DNA of 64,000 nucleotides from assembly GCF_900104705.1 (NCBI RefSeq), contig NZ_LT629734.1, positions 62,001-126,000 of the forward strand, written 5' to 3'. The notes under the pieces were generated by a model. That model was not told where the DNA came from. It was given only the letters and a program-made list of their open reading frames with translations, and ran no database searches. Below are positions 17,441 through 27,564 of the stretch, in pieces (the stretch's first letter is position 1; every line of letters starts with the position of its first letter). The stretch is from Agrococcus carbonis. GTDB lineage: Bacteria; Actinomycetota; Actinomycetes; Actinomycetales; Microbacteriaceae. The position numbers and the translations under genes are program-made.

Positions 17441-18496
17441 TCACTCGCCCATGAGGGCGCGCACGCGCGGGATGACCTCGCTGCCGAAGAGCTCGATCGA
17501 GCGCAGGTTGTCCTCGTGGCTCGTGCCCGAGTCGTACTTCAGGTCGAAGCGCTCGATGCCGAGCGTCTCGACCGCCCAGACGATCTTCTGCGCGACGGTC
17601 TCGGGGCTCCCGGCGAACATCGCGCCGTGCTCGGCGACCTGCGCGTCGAACTCGCGCTCGGTCGCGTCGCCCCAGCCGCGCTCCCGGCCGATGCGATTGC
17701 GGTAGACCATCCACTGCGGCATGAGGATGCGCTTGGCCTCGGCGTCCGACTCGGCGATGAGGCCGGGGGAGTGCATGCCGACGCGTCCGAGCGGCGCGCC
17801 CGACGCATCCGTGTGCCCGAACTGCTCCATCGCCTTCCGGTACAGCCCCGCGAACGGCGCGAACTGCGCCGGGCTCCCGCCGATGATGGCGAGCATCATG
17901 TCGAAGCCGTGGCGCGCCGTGCGGATGACCGACTCCGGGCTGCCGCCCACGCCGACCCACACGGGCATGCGGCCGCCGTGCTCGGCGGCGTGCGAGCGCG
18001 GGTGCACCGTCTGGTCCTTGAGCGGCGAGCGCAGCCGGCCGCTCCACGTCACCGGCTCCTCGCGCACGAGCGCGGCGAGCAGCTCGAGGCGCTCCTCGAA
18101 GAGCTCCTCGTAGTCCTCGAGGCGGTAGCCGAACAGCGGGAACGACTCGACGAACGAGCCCCGGCCGACGATCATCTCGGCGCGACCGCTCGAGATGCCG
18201 TCGATGGTCGAGAACTGCTCGAAGACGCGCACCGGGTCGTTCGACGAGAGCACCGTCACGGCCGTCCCGAGGCGGATGCGCTCGGTCGCGGTCGCGAGCG
18301 CGCCCAGCAGGATCTCGGGCGCGCTCGCCGCGAAGTCCTCGCGGTGGTGCTCGCCGACGCCGAAGAACGCGAGGCCCGCGCGGTCGGCGGCGACGCCCTC
18401 CGCGACGGCGTCGCGCAGCACCTGCGCGTGGGAGAGCGGGCGGCCGTCGACGACGGGGACTGCGGCGAAGGTGTGGGCGCCGAACTCGATGGGCAT
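17441..18496 (-). CDS. LLM-class flavin-dependent oxidoreductase
   Basis: A 351-residue luciferase-like TIM barrel: MPIEFGAHTF, FFGVGEHHREDFAASAPEILL, RIRLGTAVTVLSSNDPVRVFEQF, and an FMN-site-like MPVWVGVGGSPES. It resembles the group in which an alkane-sulfonate or F420-type substrate is oxidised, but none can be assigned. GAGAGG precedes the ATG by 7 bases. It is about the usual family length and unrelated in position to the partial LLM gene at the window start. Confidence 0.88.
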   Translation of the reverse strand: MPIEFGAHTFAAVPVVDGRPLSHAQVLRDAVAEGVAADRAGLAFFGVGEHHREDFAASAPEILLGALATATERIRLGTAVTVLSSNDPVRVFEQFSTIDGISSGRAEMIVGRGSFVESFPLFGYRLEDYEELFEERLELLAALVREEPVTWSGRLRSPLKDQTVHPRSHAAEHGGRMPVWVGVGGSPESVIRTARHGFDMMLAIIGGSPAQFAPFAGLYRKAMEQFGHTDASGAPLGRVGMHSPGLIAESDAEAKRILMPQWMVYRNRIGRERGWGDATEREFDAQVAEHGAMFAGSPETVAQKIVWAVETLGIERFDLKYDSGTSHEDNLRSIELFGSEVIPRVRALMGE

Positions 18497-18612
18497 GGTG
18501 ATCCTCTCAGGACGGGTCGATCCGACCGGGCCGGGTCGAGCGGATCCGGCAGGTCGATCCAACGCAGGTCAACGCATCTGCCCGCCCGGCATTCCTTCGA
18601 ATTGCAACGAGC

Positions 18613-18641
18613 GAGGCCCGGAGCGCAGTGCTCCGGGCCTC
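18613..18641 (-). terminator. Hairpin terminator after qcrB
   Basis: A perfect 12-bp stem (GAGGCCCGGAGC with its complement) around the loop GCAGT, 17 bases beyond the qcrB stop. No long T run follows on the minus strand, as is common in high-GC actinobacteria. Confidence 0.75.
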
Positions 18642-18657
18642 ATTCGTGCTGCGGGGA

Positions 18658-20247
18658 TCAGTGGTGGTCGTGCTTCGCAGCCTCGATCTCGCCCTTCGTG
18701 ACCGGCGCGATGCGGTCCTCGAAGAACCAGCGCGACAGCGCGGCGCGCAGGTGCGTCGCGGGCGTGATCCTGCCCTCGGCGTTCGGGCGCACCATGACGG
18801 GCTCGTACGTGTCGAAGCTCTTGAGCCGCCAGGCCGAGTACTCGTCGACGGGCTCGTGCACCTCGACGTACTCGCCACCGGGGAGCCGGCGGATGTTGCC
18901 CGACTCGTAGCCGTGCAGCAGGATCTCGCGATCCTTCTTCTGCAGGCCGAGCGCGATGCGCTTCGTCAGCCAGTACACGATGACCGTGCCGATGGTGATC
19001 ATCGCCTGCAGCGCCCAGGTGACCTGGAACACGTTGAGGTGGAAGTGCGTGGCGATGAGGTCGGAGGAGGCGGCGGCCCACATGATCGCGTAGAACCAGA
19101 CGCCGGCAGCGCCGATCGCGGTGCGCGTCGGGTTGTTGCGGGGACGCTCGGCGATGTGGTGCTCGCGCTTGTCGCCCGTGATCCACGCCTCGATGAAGGG
19201 GTAGAACATGACCAGCACGATGAAGAGCCCGAGCACCGCCATCGGGATCAGGATGTTCCACGACAGCGTGAGCCCGAAGATCTCGGACTCGAGACCCGGC
19301 GCCAGTCGCAGTGCCCCGTCGGCGAAGCCGATGTACCAGTCGGGCTGCGTCCCGGCCGAGACGGGGGATGGGTCGTAGGGCCCGTAGTCCCACACCGGCA
19401 GGATCGTGAACGTCGAGGCGATCGCGACGAGGAAGCCGAACACGATGAAGAAGAACGAGCCGGCCTTCGCGGCGAACAGCGGCATGATCGGCGCGCCCAC
19501 GACGTTGTCGTTCGTGCGGCCGGGGCCGGCGAACTGCGTGTGCTTGTTGATGACCATGAGCACGAGGTGCACGCCGATGAGGGCGATGACGAGCGCCGGC
19601 AGCAGCATGATGTGCAGCACGAACAGCCTCGGCACGATGTCGGTGCCCGGGAAGATGCCGCCGAAGAGCAGGTACGAGATCCAGGTGCCGACGATCGGGA
19701 TGCCCTTGACCATGCCGTTGATGATCGCGAGGCCGTTGCCCGAGAGCAGGTCGTCGGGGAGCGAGTAGCCCGTGAAGCCCTCCGCCATCGCGAGGATGAA
19801 GAGGATGAAGCCGACGACCCAGTTGAGCTCGCGGGGCTTGCGGAACGCGCCCGTGAAGAACACGCGCAGCATGTGCAGGCCGATCGCGGCGATGAACAGC
19901 AGCGCCGACCAGTGGTGCAGCTGGCGCATGAGCAGGCCGCCGCGGATGTCGAACGACAGGTCGAGCGTCGAGGCGTACGCCGCCGACATCTCCATGCCCT
20001 TGAGCGGCACGTACGAGCCCTCGTAGTGCACGGCCGTCATCGACGGCTCGAAGAAGAACGTCAGGAAGGTGCCCGAGAGCAGGATCGCCACGAACGAGTA
20101 GAGGATGACCTCGCCGAGCATGAACGACCAGTGGTCGGGGAACACCTTGCGGCCGAGCGCCGCGACCATCGTCGAGATGCTCGTGCGCTCGTCGAGGTAG
20201 TTGGACGCCTTCGCGGTGAACGTGGGGCGAGTCGCAGTGGAGGTCAT
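18658..20247 (-). CDS. qcrB: Cytochrome bc1 complex cytochrome b subunit
   Basis: A 529-residue actinobacterial cytochrome b. Heme-b histidine pairs are visible in RQLHHWSALLF with GLHMLRVFF, and in LFVLHIMLL with GVHLVLMVINKH. The C-terminal extension and the HDHH end are typical of QcrB rather than mitochondrial-type cytochrome b. It oxidises menaquinol in the bc1-aa3 supercomplex. The ATG overlaps the qcrA stop as ATGA, and it is the last gene of the operon, followed by a strong hairpin. Confidence 0.96.
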   Translation of the reverse strand: MTSTATRPTFTAKASNYLDERTSISTMVAALGRKVFPDHWSFMLGEVILYSFVAILLSGTFLTFFFEPSMTAVHYEGSYVPLKGMEMSAAYASTLDLSFDIRGGLLMRQLHHWSALLFIAAIGLHMLRVFFTGAFRKPRELNWVVGFILFILAMAEGFTGYSLPDDLLSGNGLAIINGMVKGIPIVGTWISYLLFGGIFPGTDIVPRLFVLHIMLLPALVIALIGVHLVLMVINKHTQFAGPGRTNDNVVGAPIMPLFAAKAGSFFFIVFGFLVAIASTFTILPVWDYGPYDPSPVSAGTQPDWYIGFADGALRLAPGLESEIFGLTLSWNILIPMAVLGLFIVLVMFYPFIEAWITGDKREHHIAERPRNNPTRTAIGAAGVWFYAIMWAAASSDLIATHFHLNVFQVTWALQAMITIGTVIVYWLTKRIALGLQKKDREILLHGYESGNIRRLPGGEYVEVHEPVDEYSAWRLKSFDTYEPVMVRPNAEGRITPATHLRAALSRWFFEDRIAPVTKGEIEAAKHDHH

Positions 20248-21365
20248 GCGCGGGTCTCCATCTCAGGCGCCGACACCTGCACGTGCTCGGGGTCGACGTG
20301 GTGCAGGCGCTCGAAGAACGACGCGCCGATCGGCTCGGTGAAGTCGCGCTGCGCCACGAGGTAGCCCTCGCTGTCGACGGTGATCGGCAGCTGGGGGAGC
20401 GGGCGCTTCGCGGGACCGAAGACCACCTTGGCGTGCTCGGTCACGTCGAAGGTCGACTGGTGGCACGGGCACAGGAGGTGGTGGGTCTGCTGCTCGTACA
20501 GCGCCACGGGGCAGCCGACGTGCGTGCAGATCTTGGAGTAGGCGACGATGCCGTCGTAGGACCATCCCTCGCGGCCCGGCGCCTCCTTGAGGCGGTCGGT
20601 GGGCACGCGCACGAGCAGCACGGCGGCGAGCGCCTTCTGGTCGAGGTAGCCCTCGTTGTGGCCGATCCCCTTGAGGTCCTCGGGGATGACGTGGAAGGCG
20701 GAGCCGATCGTGACGTCGGTCGCCTTGATGGGCGTGCCCGAGGGGTCGAGGGCCAGGCGCATGCCCGGCTCCCACATCGTGTGGGCGATCGCCTCGACGG
20801 CGTCCTCGGCGGGCGCCAGGTCGCGGAACAGCACGATCGCGGGCAGCGGCACGAGGGCCACCGCGCCGATGAGCGTGTTGCGGATGAGCGTGCGGCGCGA
20901 GAAGCCGGACTCCTCGTCGCCGAGGCGGAAGATCTCGACCGATCGCTCGCGGCTCGCGACCGAGCCGCGGGTGTGGTGGCGCTCCTCGACGACCTCGTGG
21001 CCGCTCATGAGCTGGCGCGCCCAGTGCATGCCGCCGATGCCGATGCTCAGCAGCGCGAGCGCGATCGCGAGGCCCAGGAACAGGTTGTTCATGCGGACGC
21101 TCGCCATGTCGCCCGGCGTGATCGGCAGGGCGATGTAGGCGACGATCGCGAGCACGGAGCCGATCATCGAGACCAGGAACCAGCCGACGACCTGGCGCTC
21201 GGCGCGACGCTCCTTGTGCGGGTGCAGATCGGTCTGGCGCGGGCGGTGCGGGGGCAGCCCCGGGTTCTCGAACGCGTCCGACTGCTCGATCGCGGCACCG
21301 CGGTCGTACACGACGACGCTCTCGGTGCTGGGCTCGTGGGGAGCCGACTGGTCCTCAGCCGACAT
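20244..21365 (-). CDS. qcrA: Cytochrome bc1 complex Rieske iron-sulfur subunit
   Basis: About 373 residues with three N-terminal membrane helices, the actinobacterial QcrA layout. The [2Fe-2S] ligands are C280 and H282 in CTHVGC, and C299 and H302 in CPCHQSTF; C285 and C301 give the disulfide. I prefer the ATG at 21365 (MSAEDQ) because AGAGAGGA stands just upstream; an in-frame ATG at 21392 lacks a ribosome site. It passes electrons from menaquinol to the QcrC hemes. Confidence 0.95.
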   Translation of the reverse strand: MSAEDQSAPHEPSTESVVVYDRGAAIEQSDAFENPGLPPHRPRQTDLHPHKERRAERQVVGWFLVSMIGSVLAIVAYIALPITPGDMASVRMNNLFLGLAIALALLSIGIGGMHWARQLMSGHEVVEERHHTRGSVASRERSVEIFRLGDEESGFSRRTLIRNTLIGAVALVPLPAIVLFRDLAPAEDAVEAIAHTMWEPGMRLALDPSGTPIKATDVTIGSAFHVIPEDLKGIGHNEGYLDQKALAAVLLVRVPTDRLKEAPGREGWSYDGIVAYSKICTHVGCPVALYEQQTHHLLCPCHQSTFDVTEHAKVVFGPAKRPLPQLPITVDSEGYLVAQRDFTEPIGASFFERLHHVDPEHVQVSAPEMETRA

Positions 21366-21395
21366 GGGGTTCCTCTCTGTGTCCTGCGCCATGGA

Positions 21396-22205
21396 TCAGT
21401 TCGGCCTCGACGTCAGCCAGACCGCGACCCCGACGAGACCGCCGAGCCCGAAGATCCAGATGAACAGGCCCTCCGACACGGGGCCGAGGGCCCCGAGGTC
21501 GAAGCCGCCGACCGACGGGTTCTCATCCAGGTAGTGCAGGTACGCGATGATCTGGCGCTTCTGCTCGGGCGAGATGTTGTTGTCGTTGAAGACCGGCATG
21601 TTCTGCGGGCCGGTCTGCATGGCCTCGTAGATGTGCGCGGCGTCGATGTCGCGCAGGTGCGGCGCGAACTTGCCCTCGGTCAGGGCGCCGCCGGCGCCTG
21701 CGACGTTGTGGCACATCGCGCAGTTGATGCGGAAGAGCGCGCCGCCCTCGGCGAGCTCCTCGTCGGTCACCTGCGAGGTGTCGAGCCACTCCTCGGCCGG
21801 CCGCTCGGGGCCGGGGGCGAGCGAGGCGATCCAGTCGCCCATCGCGTCCGACTGCTCCTGCGTGAACTGCGGCTCGCGCTGCAGCGCCTGCGGGCCCTGG
21901 AAGGCCATGGGCATGCGGCCGGTCATGACCTGGAAGTCGACGGACGCCGCGCCGACGCCGATGAGGCTCGTGCCGTGCTCCGTGCCCTCCGCGTTCATGC
22001 CGTGGCACGAGGCGCAGTTGGCGCGGAAGAGCTCCGCCCCGTCCTGCTCCGTCAGCTGCTGCGCGTGCGGCGACGACTGCGCGGGCTGCGCGTTCGCGAC
22101 GGTGCCCACCGCGGCGGATGCGCCGCCGGCGGCGACGAGCCCGATGATGAGCAGGGCAGCGCTCGCCAGCGGATGCCTGCGACCGGTCTTCTTGCGTGAT
22201 GCCAA
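21396..22205 (-). CDS. qcrC: Cytochrome bc1 complex diheme cytochrome c subunit
   Basis: A protein of about 269 residues: N-terminal anchor (LASAALLIIGL), two c-type heme motifs, CASCH at about 64-68 and CAMCH at about 162-166, and a C-terminal helix ending WLTSRPN. Diheme QcrC replaces separate cytochrome c in actinobacteria. The start is TTG; I favour 22205, which reads MASRKK with GGGG upstream, over a TTG at 22220. It lies between ctaE and qcrA in the usual order. Confidence 0.94.
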   Translation of the reverse strand: MASRKKTGRRHPLASAALLIIGLVAAGGASAAVGTVANAQPAQSSPHAQQLTEQDGAELFRANCASCHGMNAEGTEHGTSLIGVGAASVDFQVMTGRMPMAFQGPQALQREPQFTQEQSDAMGDWIASLAPGPERPAEEWLDTSQVTDEELAEGGALFRINCAMCHNVAGAGGALTEGKFAPHLRDIDAAHIYEAMQTGPQNMPVFNDNNISPEQKRQIIAYLHYLDENPSVGGFDLGALGPVSEGLFIWIFGLGGLVGVAVWLTSRPN

Positions 22206-22224
22206 GGTGTTCAGCCCCAACCGT

Positions 22225-22863
22225 TTACTTGAGCCAGTAGATGACGAGGTACAGGCCGATCCAGACCACGTCGACGAAGTGCCAGTAGTACGAGATCACG
22301 TGGGCGCTCGTCGCCTCCTTGCGAGCGAAGCGCTTCACCGCGTACGCGCGGCCGATCACGAACAGGAAGGCGAACAGGCCGCCCGTCACGTGGAGGCCGT
22401 GGAAGCCGGTGGTGATGTAGAAGGCCGAGCCGTACGAGTTGGACGACAGCGTCACGCCGTGGTGGATCAGCTCGAGGTACTCGAACACCTGGAGCGTGAC
22501 GAAGATCGCGCCCAGCACGTACGTGAGGTAGAACCACTCGATCATGCCCCACTTGGCGAACTCGAAGATCCCGCCCGTGCGCCGCGCCTGGTGGTGCTCT
22601 GCGGCGTTCGCGCCCGCCTGGCACGTGAAGCTCGAGGAGAGCAGGATCAGCGTGTTGATGGTCGCGAAGACGACGTTCAGCTTCTCGGCCTCGGTGGCGA
22701 AGAGGTCGCCGGACATCGAGCGGAGCGTGAAGTAGATCGCGAACAGGCCGGCGAAGAACATGACCTCGCTGCCGAGCCAGACGATGGTGCCGACCGCAAC
22801 GGAGTTCGGCCGCCTGATCAGCGGTGCCGAGGACGGCGATGTGGGGAGCGCAGTAGTGGACAC
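22225..22863 (-). CDS. ctaE: Cytochrome aa3 oxidase subunit III
   Basis: A roughly 212-residue five-helix subunit with [30 protein letters not shown] and a C-terminal [21 protein letters not shown] hexamer lies 7 bases before the GTG at 22863, and starting there matches the short N-terminus ([13 protein letters not shown]) of relatives; the ATG at 22872 would overlap that hexamer. ctaC and ctaD are not in the window. It heads the ctaE-qcrCAB operon, divergent from trpD. Confidence 0.93.
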   Translation of the reverse strand: MSTTALPTSPSSAPLIRRPNSVAVGTIVWLGSEVMFFAGLFAIYFTLRSMSGDLFATEAEKLNVVFATINTLILLSSSFTCQAGANAAEHHQARRTGGIFEFAKWGMIEWFYLTYVLGAIFVTLQVFEYLELIHHGVTLSSNSYGSAFYITTGFHGLHVTGGLFAFLFVIGRAYAVKRFARKEATSAHVISYYWHFVDVVWIGLYLVIYWLK

Positions 22864-22870
22864 GGAAGCC

Positions 22871-22935
22871 ATCCTAGTGACAGTTGCGGCCCCGGTCTCG
22901 ACCCGACCGGCCAGCGTGCCGCAAAAAGATAGGCT
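22871..22935. promoter_or_regulatory. Divergent ctaE-trpD promoter region
   Basis: On the minus strand TAGGAT (22871-22876) precedes the ctaE GTG by 7 bases. On the plus strand TAGGCT (22930-22935) precedes the trpD ATG by 6 bases, with an A-rich run AAAAAGA just upstream. Both transcripts would be nearly leaderless. No clear operator is visible between them. Confidence 0.5.
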
Positions 22936-22941
22936 GGAGGT

Positions 22942-23994
22942 ATGGATCGCCTCTTCACCTGGCCAGTCGTGCTCGAGACGCTGCTGGAGGGGGAGGATCT
23001 GGCGATCCGCCAGGCGGAGTGGGCGATGGCCCAGGTGGTGGCCGGCGAGGCCACCGCATCGCAGATCGCCGGCTTCCTCGTGGCCCTCCGCGCGAAGGGC
23101 GTCGTGGCCGAGGAGCTCGTGGGCTTCCGCGACGCGATCCTCGAGGCCGCGGTGCCGCTGCCGGGCGACGCGAAGGTCGTCGACATCGTCGGCACAGGCG
23201 GGGATCGCCAGCACACGGTGAACATCTCGACGACCGCGAGCATCGTGGTCGCCGCGGCAGGCGTGCCGGTGCTCAAGCACGGCAACCGCGCCGTCTCCTC
23301 GTCGTCCGGCGCCTCGGACGTGCTCGACGTGCTCGGCGTCGTCCCCGCGGACGACGACCCCGCCCGCGTGCGGCGCATCCTCGACGAGGCGGGGATCTCG
23401 TTCGCGTGGGCGACGCGCTTCCACCCGGGCTTCCGCCACGCGGGCCCCGTGCGCGCCGAGCTCGGCGTGCCCACCGTCTTCAACTACCTCGGCCCGCTCG
23501 TCAACCCCGCCAGGCCCGAGGTCTCGCTCGTCGGCGTCGCCGACAAGCACGTCATCGAGCAGTTCGTCGGCGTGTTCGCCACCCGCGGCGCGACCGCGCT
23601 CGTCGTGCGCGGCGAGGACGGCCTCGACGAGCTGACGACGACGGGCCACTCTGAGCTCTGGGAGGTCGCGCGCGGCGACGTCGTCGAGCACGACATCGAT
23701 CCGCGCGAGCTCGGCATCCGCCGGGCGAGCCTCGACGACCTGCGCGGCGGCTCGCCCGAGCACAACGCCGACGTGCTGCGCCGCACGCTCGCGGGGGAGC
23801 CCGGTCCCGTGCGCGACGTCGTGCTGCTCAACGCCGCAGCGGCGCTCGTCGCCTGGCGCCTCGACGGCGACCCGCGGCAGAAGGACCGCCCGCTCAAGGA
23901 GCGCCTCGCCGAGGAGCTCGCCGTCGCGACCGCCGCCATCGACTCGGGTGCCGCGACCCGCACGCTCGACGCGTGGCGGCGTGCCGCGGCCTGA
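22942..23994 (+). CDS. trpD: Anthranilate phosphoribosyltransferase
   Basis: A 350-residue TrpD of normal length. The PRPP-binding [14 protein letters not shown] at about 84-97 and [17 protein letters not shown] at about 113-129 are the family signatures, with a glycine loop and a conserved [10 protein letters not shown]. It catalyses the second step of tryptophan synthesis. It stands apart from other trp genes, next to the respiratory cluster, an arrangement seen in many actinobacteria. TAGGCT is 6 bases before the ATG, and GGAGGT lies between them. Confidence 0.96.
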   Translation: MDRLFTWPVVLETLLEGEDLAIRQAEWAMAQVVAGEATASQIAGFLVALRAKGVVAEELVGFRDAILEAAVPLPGDAKVVDIVGTGGDRQHTVNISTTASIVVAAAGVPVLKHGNRAVSSSSGASDVLDVLGVVPADDDPARVRRILDEAGISFAWATRFHPGFRHAGPVRAELGVPTVFNYLGPLVNPARPEVSLVGVADKHVIEQFVGVFATRGATALVVRGEDGLDELTTTGHSELWEVARGDVVEHDIDPRELGIRRASLDDLRGGSPEHNADVLRRTLAGEPGPVRDVVLLNAAAALVAWRLDGDPRQKDRPLKERLAEELAVATAAIDSGAATRTLDAWRRAAA

Positions 23995-24001
23995 TGCGGG
24001 C

Positions 24002-24946
24002 GTGAGCGCGCTCGAGCAGCCGCGCGCCCAGCGGCAGGGCAGCTGGTCGCGCGAGGAGGTGTGGCAGCACTGGCCCCTCACATGGGCCGACCGCGCCTCG
24101 CGATCGCTGCTGCTCGTCGCGCTCGCCGTCGGCGGCCTGCTCGCGAGCTACGGACTCACGCTGCTGCTGCACCGCCCGCCGAGCCTCGCGCCCTCGGTGA
24201 CGCTGCGCACGATCGGCGTGCTGCTGCTGCTGCTCGCCGCGTTCGTCGCGCCGGCCTCGCGCGGCTACCGGCTCGGCGCGCTCTACTGCATCGTGCTCTA
24301 CGCAGCCGGCGAGACCGCGATCGTGCTCATGCAGTCGACGACGCTCCTCGGCGCGACGACGTACGGCGCGCTCGATGCGGTGACCTTCGCCTCCGGCGCG
24401 GCGCTCGTCGTCGGCTGGATGCTCGTGCGCATGCGGCATCCGCTCACGATCCTCGTCGTCGTGCTCGGCTACGCCATCGCCGGCGCCGCGTTCTTCGCCC
24501 GCGCGCTGCCCGTCGTGCGAGCGCGGCTCGCCCCGAACGCGTGGGCCGAGGCGGGCAGCGCCACTGACGAGCTGGTCGTGCGCTCCGTGCTGCTCGCGCT
24601 CGTGCTCGGGCTCGTGCTGCTCGGCTGGTGGCTCGACGGCTGGATGCGCGCGCTGCTACCGGTCGCGAACGTCGCGGAGCCGCACGGCTCGGGCCGCGCG
24701 TCGCGCACGGGGGAGCTGCCGCGGCGGCGCTACGCGCTCGTGACGATGCTCGTCGGGCTCGACCTCATCGCGATCGCCGTCGCCATCTCGGCGAAGCAGC
24801 CGGTCGCCCGCGGACGGCTCTCGGCCGAGGACGACTGGTGGATCTCGATCGTGCTCGCCGTCTCGACCGCGCGCACGACGATGGTGCTCGTCGCGATCGC
24901 CGGCGCGATCATCTGGCTGTCGAACCCCGAGCAGCGCGCGACCTAG
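24002..24946 (+). CDS. Polytopic membrane protein of unknown function
   Basis: About 314 residues with roughly eight hydrophobic helices, for example [34 protein letters not shown] and [20 protein letters not shown], and a short cytosolic stretch at about 225-245. I do not recognise a family. The GTG at 24002 is 7 bases after the trpD stop, so it is probably cotranscribed; a start inside trpD at 23948 is less likely. A perfect inverted repeat follows the stop. Confidence 0.72.
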   Translation: MSALEQPRAQRQGSWSREEVWQHWPLTWADRASRSLLLVALAVGGLLASYGLTLLLHRPPSLAPSVTLRTIGVLLLLLAAFVAPASRGYRLGALYCIVLYAAGETAIVLMQSTTLLGATTYGALDAVTFASGAALVVGWMLVRMRHPLTILVVVLGYAIAGAAFFARALPVVRARLAPNAWAEAGSATDELVVRSVLLALVLGLVLLGWWLDGWMRALLPVANVAEPHGSGRASRTGELPRRRYALVTMLVGLDLIAIAVAISAKQPVARGRLSAEDDWWISIVLAVSTARTTMVLVAIAGAIIWLSNPEQRAT

Positions 24947-24953
24947 GAACGCC

Positions 24954-24981
24954 GGACGGGGCGGCCGCGGCCGCCCCGTCC
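24954..24981. terminator. Bidirectional hairpin terminator between convergent genes
   Basis: A perfect 12-bp GC stem (GGACGGGGCGGC and its complement) with the loop CGCG, placed between the stop of the membrane protein at 24946 and the glpK stop at 24999. It could end transcripts from both sides. Confidence 0.8.
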
Positions 24982-24998
24982 CTGTGCACTCCGAGCGC

Positions 24999-26510
24999 CT
25001 AGTCGACGTCCTCGTCGACCCAGTCGAGCGTCTTCTGCACCGCCTTCTTCCAGTTGCGGTAGGTGCGGTCGCGCGCCTCCTTGTCCATCTGCGGCTCCCA
25101 GCGGCGGTCCTCCTGCCACTGCTGGCGCAGCTCGTCGAGCGAACCCCAGAAGCCGACCGCGAGGCCGGCCGCGTAGGCGGCGCCGAGCGCCGTCGTCTCG
25201 GCGACGACCGGCCGCACCACGGGCACCTGCAGGATGTCGGCCTGGAACTGCATGAGCGTGTCGTTGGCGATCATGCCGCCGTCGACCTTGAGCTCGGTCA
25301 GGTCGACGCCCGAGTCGGCGTTGACCGCGTCGACGACCTCGGCGGTCTGGAACGCCGTCGCCTCGAGCGCGGCCCGCGCGAGGTGGCCCTTGTTCACGTA
25401 CCGGGTGAGGCCCACGAGCGCGCCGCGCGCATCCGGCCGCCAGTAGGGCGCGAACAGGCCCGAGAACGCGGGCACGAAGTACGCGCCGCCGTTGTCGTCG
25501 ACCGTCTTCGCGAGCTGCTCGACCGAGGGCGCGTCGGGGATGAGCCCGAGGTTGTCGCGCAGCCACTGGATGAGCGAGCCGGTCACGGCGATCGAGCCCT
25601 CGAGCGCGTAGTGCGTGGGCTCGTCGCCGATCTTGTAACCGACGGTCGTGAGCAGGCCGTTCTTCGAGTGGACGATCTCCTCGCCGGTGTTGAAGATGAG
25701 GAAGTTGCCCGTGCCGTAGGTGTTCTTCGCCTCGCCGGTGTCGAACGCGGCCTGCCCGAACGTCGCGGCCTGCTGGTCGCCGAGGATGCCGGTGATGGGC
25801 GTCTCGCGCAGCAGCGACTCCGACGCGGCGATGCCGAACTCGCCCGACGACGGCTTGATCTCCGGCAGCATCGAGCGCGGCACGCCGAAGTCCGCGAGGA
25901 TCGCGTCGTCCCACGTGAGCGACTCGAGATCCATGAACAGGGTGCGCGACGCGTTCGTCACGTCGGTCGCGTGCACGCCGCCGTTGACGCCCCCGGTGAG
26001 GTTCCACAGCACCCAGCAGTCGGTCGTGCCGAAGAGCAGGTCGCCCGCCTCGGCCGCCTCGCGCGCGCCGTCGACGTTCTCGAGGATCCACACGATCTTG
26101 GTGCCCGAGAAGTAGGTCGCGAGCGGCAGCCCGACCTTCTGCTTGTAGCGGTCGGTGTCGCCGTCGGCGAGGCGGTCGACGATCTTCTGCGTGCGCGTGT
26201 CCTGCCAGACGATCGCGTTGTAGACGGGCTCGCCCGTCTTCTTGTTCCAGACGACCGCGGTCTCGCGCTGGTTGGTGATGCCGATGGCCTTGACGTTGTG
26301 GCGCGTGACGTTGGCCTTCGAGAGGGCCTGGCCGATGACCTCGCGCGTGTTGTTCCAGATCTCCATCGGGTCGTGCTCGACCCAGCCGGCCTGCGGGAAG
26401 ATCTGCTCGTGCTCGAGCTGACCGGTCGAGACGATGCTGCCGGCGTGGTCGAAGAGGATGGCGCGGGTCGAGGTCGTGCCCTGGTCGATGGCGATGACGT
26501 AGTCGTTCAC
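24999..26510 (-). CDS. glpK: Glycerol kinase
   Basis: A 503-residue FGGY-family kinase of standard GlpK length. Hallmarks are the N-terminal [46 protein letters not shown] and the C-terminal [18 protein letters not shown]. It makes glycerol-3-phosphate from glycerol that enters through GlpF, encoded just upstream on the same strand. An AAGGAGTT-type ribosome site precedes the ATG. Confidence 0.97.
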   Translation of the reverse strand: MNDYVIAIDQGTTSTRAILFDHAGSIVSTGQLEHEQIFPQAGWVEHDPMEIWNNTREVIGQALSKANVTRHNVKAIGITNQRETAVVWNKKTGEPVYNAIVWQDTRTQKIVDRLADGDTDRYKQKVGLPLATYFSGTKIVWILENVDGAREAAEAGDLLFGTTDCWVLWNLTGGVNGGVHATDVTNASRTLFMDLESLTWDDAILADFGVPRSMLPEIKPSSGEFGIAASESLLRETPITGILGDQQAATFGQAAFDTGEAKNTYGTGNFLIFNTGEEIVHSKNGLLTTVGYKIGDEPTHYALEGSIAVTGSLIQWLRDNLGLIPDAPSVEQLAKTVDDNGGAYFVPAFSGLFAPYWRPDARGALVGLTRYVNKGHLARAALEATAFQTAEVVDAVNADSGVDLTELKVDGGMIANDTLMQFQADILQVPVVRPVVAETTALGAAYAAGLAVGFWGSLDELRQQWQEDRRWEPQMDKEARDRTYRNWKKAVQKTLDWVDEDVD

Positions 26511-26562
26511 GGGGAACTCCTTCGTTGGGGTGTTGGGTGGGATGGATGCGGTGCACGCGAGA

Positions 26563-26591
26563 GGAGGAGGGGATCGTCGACCCCCTCCTCC
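26563..26591 (-). terminator. Intercistronic hairpin between glpF and glpK
   Basis: A perfect 10-bp stem (26563-26572 with 26582-26591) of GGAGGAGGGG and its complement, placed between the glpF stop and the glpK ribosome site. No T run follows, so partial termination or mRNA stabilisation is as likely as full termination. Confidence 0.55.
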
Positions 26592-26597
26592 GCCCGA

Positions 26598-27374
26598 TCA
26601 GGCCGCGACGGTGACCGCGACGAGCAGCGGTGCCGTGAGGCCCGCGAGCACGCCGCCGATGATGGGACCGACGACCGGGATCCAGGAGTAGCTCCAGTCG
26701 CTCGAGCCCTTGCCGCGGATGGGCAGCACCGCGTGTGCGATGCGGGGGCCCAGGTCGCGCGCCGGGTTGATGGCGTAGCCCGTCGGACCACCGAGCGAGG
26801 CGCCGATGCCGACCACGAGGAGCGCCACCGGGAGCGCGCCGAGCGAGGCGAGGCCCGCAGGGACGCCGAGCGTGTCGTCGGCGCCCTGCGCGCCGAAGGC
26901 GATCACGACGAAGACGAGCACGAACGTGCCGATGATCTCGGTGGTGAGGTTCCAGCCCGTGCTCCGGATGCCGGGACCGGTCGAGAAGGTGCCGAGCTTG
27001 GCGCCCGGGTCCTCCTCGGCGTCGAAGTGCTGCTTGTAGGCGAGCCAGCACAGCACCGCGCCGAGGAAGGCGCCGAGCAGCTGCGCGATCAGGTAGACCG
27101 GCAGCAGCGCCCAGTTGTACTCCACGCCGGTGGAGAGGTCGCGCGCCATGAGCCCGAGCGTGACCGCCGGGTTGATGTGCGCACCCGAGTAGATGGAGAC
27201 GACGACGCCCGCGAAGACGGCGAGGCCCCAGCCGAAGTTGATCATGAGGAAGCCGCCGCCGAAGCCCTTGGTGCCCGCGAGCACGGCGTTGGCGACCACG
27301 CCGCAGCCGAGCAGCAGGAGCATCGCGGTGCCGACCAGCTCCGAGAGGAATACCAGACCGATGTTCAGATCCAC
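26598..27374 (-). CDS. glpF: Glycerol facilitator (MIP family aquaglyceroporin)
   Basis: A 258-residue MIP channel with two NPA boxes: GAHINPAVTLG and GYAINPARDLGPR. The Asp after the second NPA-R is the mark of glycerol-conducting GlpF rather than water-only aquaporins. The start is GTG at 27374, with GGGA shortly upstream. It lies directly before glpK and divergent from the dhaKLM operon, so all five genes serve entry into triose metabolism. Confidence 0.94.
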   Translation of the reverse strand: MDLNIGLVFLSELVGTAMLLLLGCGVVANAVLAGTKGFGGGFLMINFGWGLAVFAGVVVSIYSGAHINPAVTLGLMARDLSTGVEYNWALLPVYLIAQLLGAFLGAVLCWLAYKQHFDAEEDPGAKLGTFSTGPGIRSTGWNLTTEIIGTFVLVFVVIAFGAQGADDTLGVPAGLASLGALPVALLVVGIGASLGGPTGYAINPARDLGPRIAHAVLPIRGKGSSDWSYSWIPVVGPIIGGVLAGLTAPLLVAVTVAA

Positions 27375-27564
27375 AGGTCCCTGCTTTCTGGTTCCGCGGG
27401 CACCCTCGCCCGCACCGCCCGCTCGAGCGGTACCGCCACAATAACCATCCTCATCTCTCCCGCACAGGTGTCTCTGAGGATTCGTCTCCCGACCGTCGAG
27501 ATTCCAGCCGCCGCGGCGTAGCGTGGGCACGAACAGCGTCAGCCGACCCGAGGAGAGGCGCACC
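27375..27564. promoter_or_regulatory. Divergent glpF-dhaK intergenic region
   Basis: A 190-base gap. For dhaK a TAGCGT at 27519-27524 would give a leader of about 35 bases containing the GGAGAGG ribosome site. On the minus strand the most AT-rich part reads GGTTATTGTGG near 27437-27447 and may hold the glpF -10. I see no convincing operator repeat. Confidence 0.4.
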